Origin: an uncultured Lachnospiraceae bacterium
Lineage (GTDB): Bacteria > Bacillota > Clostridia > Lachnospirales > Lachnospiraceae
Assembly: GCA_947631755.1 (NCBI GenBank)
Contig: CANRMO010000091.1
Coordinates: 1 to 9,293 of the forward strand
Length of the DNA: 9,293 bases
Direction: 5' to 3'
Shown here in pieces: positions 5,730-9,293 of the stretch (position 1 is its first letter; each line of letters starts with the position of its first letter). The notes beneath the pieces were generated by a model. The model saw nothing but the letters and a program-made list of their open reading frames with translations. It was not told where the DNA came from and ran no database searches. The position numbers and the translations under genes are program-made.

Positions 5730-6254
5730 ATGTCAGAAAAAAATCCGGTAGTTACAATTGAAATGAATCAGGGCGACACGATAAAGCTGGAATTATACCC
5801 GGACACAGCGCCCAATACAGTAAACAACTTTTTATCTCTCGTGAACAGAGGATTTTACAACGGCCTCACCTTTCACCGCATCATTGAGGGTTTTATGATC
5901 CAGGGCGGCGACCCGGACGGCGATGGCACCGGGGGACCCGGCTACAGCATCAGAGGTGAGTTCAGCCAGAATGGTTTTGAGAACCCCCTCATCCACACCG
6001 CTGGCGTCATCTCCATGGCCCGCGCAATGGATCCCGACTCTGCGGGCTCTCAGTTCTTCATTATGCACAAAGACAGTCCTCACTTAGACGGCGCCTATGC
6101 AGCATTTGGCAAAGTCACAGAGGGCATGGATGTTGTGGATAAGATCGCAGCCTGCGGCACGGACTGGAACGACGCCCCCCTGGCCCCGGTTGTCATGAAA
6201 ACCGTGACGGCAGAGACTTTTGGCGTGGAGTATCCGGAACCGGAGACACTGTAG
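5730..6254 (+). CDS. Cyclophilin-type peptidyl-prolyl cis-trans isomerase
   Basis: 174 aa cytoplasmic enzyme (no signal peptide) that catalyses cis-trans isomerisation of peptide bonds before proline and helps protein folding. The cyclophilin core is clear: APNTVNNFLSLV (27-38), TFHRIIEGFMIQGGDP (47-62) with catalytic Arg50 and hydrophobic-pocket Phe55 and Gln58, GGPGYSIRGEF (68-78), and MARAMDPDSAGSQFFI (96-111) with Gln108 and Phe110. HLDGAYAAFGKV (118-129) closes the active site. ATG at 5730 is chosen over in-frame ATG 5724 because MSEKNPVV resembles the usual short start of this subfamily. AGGAGA (5714-5719) lies 10 nt from the former and only 4 nt from the latter, so either is possible. 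It is the only plus-strand gene here, divergent from spoIIGA and convergent with miaB. Confidence 0.95.
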   Translation: MSEKNPVVTIEMNQGDTIKLELYPDTAPNTVNNFLSLVNRGFYNGLTFHRIIEGFMIQGGDPDGDGTGGPGYSIRGEFSQNGFENPLIHTAGVISMARAMDPDSAGSQFFIMHKDSPHLDGAYAAFGKVTEGMDVVDKIAACGTDWNDAPLAPVVMKTVTAETFGVEYPEPETL

Positions 6255-6290
6255 CATTCTGTCTTTTCAGAGAGTTCCTCTGACAGAACA

Positions 6291-6353
6291 AAAAAGGAAT
6301 CTTCCGAATCGTCTCAAAGTCCTGTTAAAAACGATTCGGAAGATTCCCTTTTT
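6291..6353. terminator. Bidirectional terminator between convergent cyclophilin and miaB genes
   Basis: GGAATCTTCCGAATCGT (6296-6312) pairs perfectly over 17 bp with ACGATTCGGAAGATTCC (6331-6347) around an 18-nt loop. Flanking AAAAA (6291-6295) and TTTTT (6349-6353) give a U-run in either direction, with one unpaired C at 6348. It serves the cyclophilin transcript on the plus strand and miaB on the minus strand (stop at 6365). A second small hairpin (TTCTGTC 6257-6263 with GACAGAA 6282-6288) directly follows the cyclophilin stop but has no U-run. Confidence 0.9.
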
Positions 6354-6364
6354 AAGATGAATTT

Positions 6365-7813
6365 CTACTGGACAACTTCCCCCATATAGTAAAATCCCCT
6401 GCTCTCTATAAGTTTCACATCCAGAATACTGCCAATCATCCCCTTTTCTCCCGGAAAGTGGACTGTGGCATTATTGGAGAGCCTCCCGGTAATAAGTGCC
6501 GCATCCTGTCCGTTCACTTCCTCTGCCATGACCCGGACGGTCTGTCCCACACGGGAGTCTGTGATTTCAGCCGAAATCCTCTGGATTTCTTTCAAGAGCC
6601 TGTCAAACCGCTCTTTCACTACCTCTTTCGGCACCTGGTCCTCCATGGCGGCCGCCGGAGTGCCGCTCCTCTTAGAGTAGATAAATGTATACGCGCTGTC
6701 ATACCGCACACTCCGCACCACATCCAGCGTCTCCTCAAAATCTTCTTCTGTCTCCCCCGGAAATCCCACGATGATATCCGTTGTCAGGGAAATGTCCGGC
6801 AGTTTTGCCCGGATCTTCGACACGAGGCCGAGATACTGCTCCTTTGTATACCTGCGGTTCATTTTCTCCAGTATGCGGCTGCTGCCGGATTGCAGGGGCA
6901 GATGGAGGTGACTGCACACTTTACCGCACGCCGCCATGGCATCTATTAGCTCATCGGACAAATCTTTCGGATGAGAGGTCATAAAACGGATGCGCTCCAA
7001 TCCCTCGATCTCGTTGACCCGGCAAAGGAGCGAGGCAAAGGAGACCGGATGTTCCAGTGTCTTCCCATAAGAATTGACATTCTGCCCCAGAAGCATGACC
7101 TCCTTTACCCCGTCCCGGACCAGACCCCGGATCTCCTCCAGTATGTCCTCCGGCCCGCGGCTCCTCTCCCGCCCCCGGACATATGGGACAATACAATAAC
7201 TGCAAAAATTATTGCAGCCATACATGATATTTACCCCTGTCTTAAATGGATATTTCCGTTTTCCCGGCAGATCCTCCACAATGTCCCCCGGTTCCTGCCA
7301 GACATCCATCACAAGACGGCCAGACTGGATCTGGGTATACAAAAGTTCCGCCAGCTTATAGATATTATGGGTGCCGAAAACCAGATCAACAAAGGGATAA
7401 CTCTTTTTGATCCTTTCCACCTCATCCGGCTCCTGCATCATACAGCCGCAGAGGGCGATCTTCATTAACGGGTTCTCTCTCTTGTGATTTTTGAGATAAC
7501 CGAGCCGTCCGTATATCTTCATATTTGCATTTTCACGGACTGTACATGTATTAAACAGGACAAAATCCGCCAGCGGCCCCTCCGTCTCCTGATAGCCGAT
7601 ATACTCAAGAACCGCCGTTATTTTCTCTGAATCCTTCGCGTTCATCTGGCAACCAAATGTCTGAATAAACGCGGACGGGCGACGTCCGTTTTTCCGTTCA
7701 AACTCCCGGACCCATTCCCGGCATTTTGCCATAAAATAGTACTGTCTGGCAGGCTCGTCTGTGGGCGGCTCTGAATTCAAATCTATTTTATCCAAATCAA
7801 TTTCATGATACAT
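6365..7813 (-). CDS. miaB: MiaB tRNA-2-methylthio-N6-dimethylallyladenosine synthase
   Basis: 482 aa radical-SAM methylthiotransferase that converts i6A37 to ms2i6A37 in tRNAs reading UNN codons, improving decoding fidelity. The N-terminal UPF0004 domain carries the three cluster cysteines: C55 in TFGCQMNAKDSEKI, C90 in FNTCTVRENA, and C124 in CGCMMQ. The radical-SAM cluster is C200-x3-C204-x2-C207 (MYGCNNFCSYCIVPYVRGRERSR starts at 197). HLPLQSGS (304-311), TTDIIVGFPGET (344-355) and a C-terminal TRAM domain (about 420-480) follow. The frame stays open to a TTG at 7867, but that lies inside the upstream antitoxin gene and has no ribosome site. ATG at 7813 gives a normal family length, although its own ribosome site is weak (only AGAAAG directly before it). 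The extended N-terminus with PARQYYFMAKCREWV is, from memory, usual for clostridial MiaB. It probably lies downstream of the htrA/toxin-antitoxin genes in one transcript. Confidence 0.94.
   Translation of the reverse strand: MYHEIDLDKIDLNSEPPTDEPARQYYFMAKCREWVREFERKNGRRPSAFIQTFGCQMNAKDSEKITAVLEYIGYQETEGPLADFVLFNTCTVRENANMKIYGRLGYLKNHKRENPLMKIALCGCMMQEPDEVERIKKSYPFVDLVFGTHNIYKLAELLYTQIQSGRLVMDVWQEPGDIVEDLPGKRKYPFKTGVNIMYGCNNFCSYCIVPYVRGRERSRGPEDILEEIRGLVRDGVKEVMLLGQNVNSYGKTLEHPVSFASLLCRVNEIEGLERIRFMTSHPKDLSDELIDAMAACGKVCSHLHLPLQSGSSRILEKMNRRYTKEQYLGLVSKIRAKLPDISLTTDIIVGFPGETEEDFEETLDVVRSVRYDSAYTFIYSKRSGTPAAAMEDQVPKEVVKERFDRLLKEIQRISAEITDSRVGQTVRVMAEEVNGQDAALITGRLSNNATVHFPGEKGMIGSILDVKLIESRGFYYMGEVVQ
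7619..7645 (-). repeat. 27-nt direct repeat, copy within miaB
   Basis: This segment encodes MiaB residues 57-65 (MNAKDSEKI). It matches 8341-8367 at 26 of 27 positions (C/T difference at 7634 versus 8356), in the same orientation and the same coding frame, with copies 722 bp apart. Similarity continues more weakly into the neighbouring Gly-Cys codons. Confidence 0.9.
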
Positions 7814-7857
7814 CTTTCTGGCTTTTCCCTTTCTGGCATATAATTCTGTACAGTTTT

Positions 7858-8049
7858 TTAATCCCAATTTACAGCATTATGGGAAATCGTTCCATTTTTC
7901 TCCCTATCCCTTCTTCCATCTATAATCGCTTCTATTTCATCTGGCTCCGGAACCTCCTCCGGGACAAATTTAATGATAACTCTATAAAGTACTTCAACAT
8001 CCTCTTCCGGTACTAACTCTATTAAATTTTTTAACATTTCTTTACTCAT
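7858..8049 (-). CDS. Antitoxin of a RelE/ParE-type toxin-antitoxin pair
   Basis: 63 aa small acidic protein. ATG at 8049 has a strong site (AGGAGG, 7 nt upstream), so the longer GTG at 8073 is unlikely. The N-terminal two-thirds is predicted helical (MLKNLIELVPEEDVEVLYRVIIKFV). The C-terminal EEVPEPDEIEAIIDGRRDREKNG followed by ISHNAVNWD resembles short antitoxins of RelE-type systems, in which a DEIEAI stretch and a closing Asn-Trp-Asp-like tail recur. In such systems the antitoxin binds and blocks the toxin and often represses the operon. I see no clear DNA-binding domain, so autoregulation is uncertain. The ATG lies 21 nt after the toxin stop, so the order is toxin first, unlike classical relBE. 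Low GC sets it apart from the flanking genes. Confidence 0.72.
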   Translation of the reverse strand: MSKEMLKNLIELVPEEDVEVLYRVIIKFVPEEVPEPDEIEAIIDGRRDREKNGTISHNAVNWD

Positions 8050-8069
8050 AGTTTTACCTCCTGAAATTT

Positions 8070-8309
8070 TCACAATCTTTTATATGCCTGCCCTCTTGGA
8101 ATAATATTATCAATATATATTGTATCATCCTCTATTGAAAACAACACTCTTAAATCTCCAACTCTCAAACGATATGCATTTTTAATACCCTGCAACTTTT
8201 TAATATCCCCAAAGGGAATCTTTTCAATAGCTTCCTTTAAACGTTTCTTTGTTGGTTTATCAGCGGAATCGATGTATTTTACTGTCTTCTTACTATATTC
8301 AATTCTCAA
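8070..8309 (-). CDS. RelE/ParE-family toxin
   Basis: 79 aa basic protein of the RelE/ParE fold. Family members are either ribosome-dependent mRNA endonucleases or gyrase poisons, and sequence alone does not say which. The conserved core is YRLRVGDLRVLFSIEDDTIYIDNIIPRGQAYKRL at 46-79: the RLRVGDxRV strand, the central strand, and the closing I-x-x-I-x-x-RG-x-x-Y element. The start codon is TTG: an in-frame TGA lies three codons upstream and no ATG is near. AGGGGTG sits about 9 nt before it. The first codons overlap the end of the upstream 40-codon ORF by 11 nt, so translation may be coupled. A hand count over 8101-8280 gives about 30% GC, against 58% for a 60-base stretch of the htrA gene, which points to acquisition by transfer. 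Confidence 0.82.
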   Translation of the reverse strand: MRIEYSKKTVKYIDSADKPTKKRLKEAIEKIPFGDIKKLQGIKNAYRLRVGDLRVLFSIEDDTIYIDNIIPRGQAYKRL

Positions 8310-8421
8310 ATTTTCTCACACCCCTTTTTATTCTGTGTACTATTTTCTCTGAATCTTTCGCGTTCATCAGACAGCCAAGGCGGGCAGATTCTTCCTCTGC
8401 CCACCGATTTGTCTCTTTCAT
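8299..8421 (-). pseudogene. Short ORF with a diverged MiaB N-terminal motif (miaB fragment or leader peptide)
   Basis: 40-codon ORF, ATG 8421 to TGA 8299. GGGGAG at 8434-8439 lies 12 nt upstream, a rather long spacing. The protein begins MKETNRWAEEESARLGC, then LMNAKDSEKIVHRIKR. GC-L-MNAKDSEKI matches MiaB residues 54-65 (GCQMNAKDSEKI), including the first cluster cysteine. After KI the frame turns into unrelated basic residues and stops 11 nt inside the toxin gene. It is too short for a methylthiotransferase. The simplest reading is a remnant of a duplicated or displaced miaB 5' end at the toxin-antitoxin island boundary. Alternatively it is a translated leader coupling toxin expression to the upstream gene. 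The intact frame leaves both possible. Confidence 0.6.
8341..8367 (-). repeat. 27-nt direct repeat, copy upstream of the toxin gene
   Basis: Second copy of the miaB segment at 7619-7645, with one mismatch in 27 nt and the same orientation. It lies inside the 40-codon ORF, and its reading frame again gives MNAKDSEKI. The two copies bracket the toxin, the antitoxin and the first 56 codons of miaB. Confidence 0.9.
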
Positions 8422-8451
8422 TTTTCAATTATTCTCCCCATACTAAACTTT

Positions 8452-9293
8452 TTACTGTCTCCTGCCGAACGTCACCTCCAGTTCTCTCTCCTCGTACTGC
8501 CCCTCATGGGCCACCTGGACTGTGATCGTCCCTTTGTCACCCGCCTTACATCTGGCCAGCTTTTCCTGGAGCCCCTGCCTCGTCGTGACTTTCGATCCGT
8601 TGATCGCCGTGATGATCTGCCCCTTTCGCAGACCAGCTCTCTCTGCCGGTGAATCGGAAGATACTTCGGACACATAGATCCCCTCCGGCATATTAAACTG
8701 CTCCGAGTACTCACTCGTCACATCCCGGCCCGTAATCCCGAGATATGCCTGGTCTTTCTCCTCCACCGTCTCCCCGTTCATCAATTCTGTGAGGATCGGC
8801 TCTGCTGCCGCCATCGGAATGGCAAATCCCATTCCCTCGATCTCCGCCGACGCAAATTTCGAGGAGTTGATACCAATTACTTCACCTTTACTGTTGACCA
8901 GGGCGCCGCCGCTGTTCCCCGGATTAATCGCCGCATCCGTCTGGATCAGTTTTACGCTGGCGCTGTCCTCACCGTCGATCTCCCGGTCTTTTGCGCTGAC
9001 ATACCCCACTGTCACACTGGTGCCATAACCAAGCGCGTTTCCGATGGCGATCGCCTGCTCCCCGACCTTTGTCGCGTCACTGTCGCCGTAGACAGCCACT
9101 TTAATTTTTTTCTTCGTCTCCTCTTTCAGCGAGTCCATATCTACCATGACCACCGCAAGATCTGTCGTGGAATCCGTTCCCTTAATCTCTGCTTTCGCCG
9201 TCTCTTTGTCGTTAAATGTGATGGATACCGAATCCGCTCCCTCCACTACATGGTTATTGGTAGCAATATACAATTTATTGTTTTTCTCTGCCA
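8452..9293 (-). CDS. HtrA/DegP-type trypsin-like serine protease with PDZ domain (5' end cut by window)
   Basis: About 279 codons are visible and the frame stays open through the right edge, so the N-terminus (usually a cytoplasmic tail and one membrane helix in Firmicutes) is missing. HtrA proteases degrade or refold misfolded proteins at the outer face of the membrane. The triad is complete: His in IATNNHVV (visible residue 14), Asp in STTDLAVV (44) and Ser in NPGNSGGALVN (127). The oxyanion-loop region GEQAIAIGNALG (77-88) is also present. A single PDZ domain follows, from AYLGITGRDV, through PEGIYVSEVSSDSPAERAGL and KGQIITAINGSKV, to the end FGRRQ. An internal TTG at 9273 should not be taken as a start: in-frame coding (AEKNNKLYIATNNH) continues upstream to the window edge. 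No terminator is visible after the stop, so transcription probably runs into the short ORF and the toxin-antitoxin genes. Confidence 0.95.
   Translation of the reverse strand, partial: AEKNNKLYIATNNHVVEGADSVSITFNDKETAKAEIKGTDSTTDLAVVMVDMDSLKEETKKKIKVAVYGDSDATKVGEQAIAIGNALGYGTSVTVGYVSAKDREIDGEDSASVKLIQTDAAINPGNSGGALVNSKGEVIGINSSKFASAEIEGMGFAIPMAAAEPILTELMNGETVEEKDQAYLGITGRDVTSEYSEQFNMPEGIYVSEVSSDSPAERAGLRKGQIITAINGSKVTTRQGLQEKLARCKAGDKGTITVQVAHEGQYEERELEVTFGRRQ

Noticed and set aside
6971..7468. Plus-strand 165-codon ORF inside miaB
   Set aside because: Antisense shadow of a highly conserved radical-SAM gene, with no start signals or known motifs.
7672..7693. Inverted repeat GGACG/CGTCC followed by T residues on the plus strand
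   Set aside because: It lies inside miaB coding sequence on the opposite strand, with no plus-strand transcript to terminate.
7814..7867. TTG start at 7867 giving a 500-aa MiaB
   Set aside because: The extra 18 codons overlap the antitoxin gene, lack a ribosome site and are unlike MiaB N-termini; ATG 7813 is preferred.
1..9293. tRNA or rRNA genes, CRISPR arrays, insertion sequences, prophage attachment sites
   Set aside because: No cloverleaf-like sequence, no regularly spaced repeats and no transposase or integrase gene were seen on either strand.

Overview
The window looks like chromosomal DNA from an endospore-forming Clostridia, most likely a gut Lachnospiraceae. The reasons are the sigE/spoIIGA sporulation pair, strong AGGAGG-type ribosome binding sites, a Firmicutes-type CpsABCD/YwqE-type polysaccharide regulatory set, and an LRR_5-type surface protein of a kind common in that family. 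The family-level assignment is an inference from gene types, not a database match. All genes but one (the cyclophilin) lie on the minus strand.

Layout, read along the minus strand from right to left: (1) 9293-8452, the 3' part of an HtrA/DegP-type serine protease with a PDZ domain, cut by the window end. (2) 8421-7858, a short ORF carrying a diverged copy of the MiaB N-terminal GC-x-MNAKDSEKI motif. It overlaps a toxin-first RelE/ParE-type toxin-antitoxin pair, which is strikingly AT-rich. (3) 7813-6365, miaB, a radical-SAM tRNA methylthiotransferase. (4) A convergent, bidirectional terminator at 6291-6353. (5) The cyclophilin on the plus strand at 5730-6254, with a hairpin in its leader. (6) The divergent spoIIGA-sigE operon (5531-3968). 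Its promoter has the long -35/-10 spacing and 0A-box-like sites expected of a Spo0A-controlled spoIIG promoter. A 17-bp-stem terminator ends it. (7) A four-gene operon (3691-380): CpsB/YwqE-type PHP phosphatase, LCP transferase, Wzz/CpsC-type adaptor and CpsD-type BY-kinase. It is driven by a perfect-consensus sigma-A promoter. (8) The 5' end of a secreted LRR_5/BspA-like protein (290-1), cut by the left edge.

Functionally, the cps-type operon should set polysaccharide chain length and attach glycopolymer to the wall. The kinase is switched by its tyrosine tail, the phosphatase and the membrane adaptor. SpoIIGA cleaves pro-SigE to start the mother-cell sporulation programme. HtrA, cyclophilin and MiaB are housekeeping quality-control and translation-fidelity genes.

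The most unusual spot is 7619-8367. A toxin-antitoxin island sits between two same-orientation, in-frame copies (26 of 27 bases identical) of the miaB segment encoding MNAKDSEKI. Recombination between the copies would delete the island and leave an open miaB frame.
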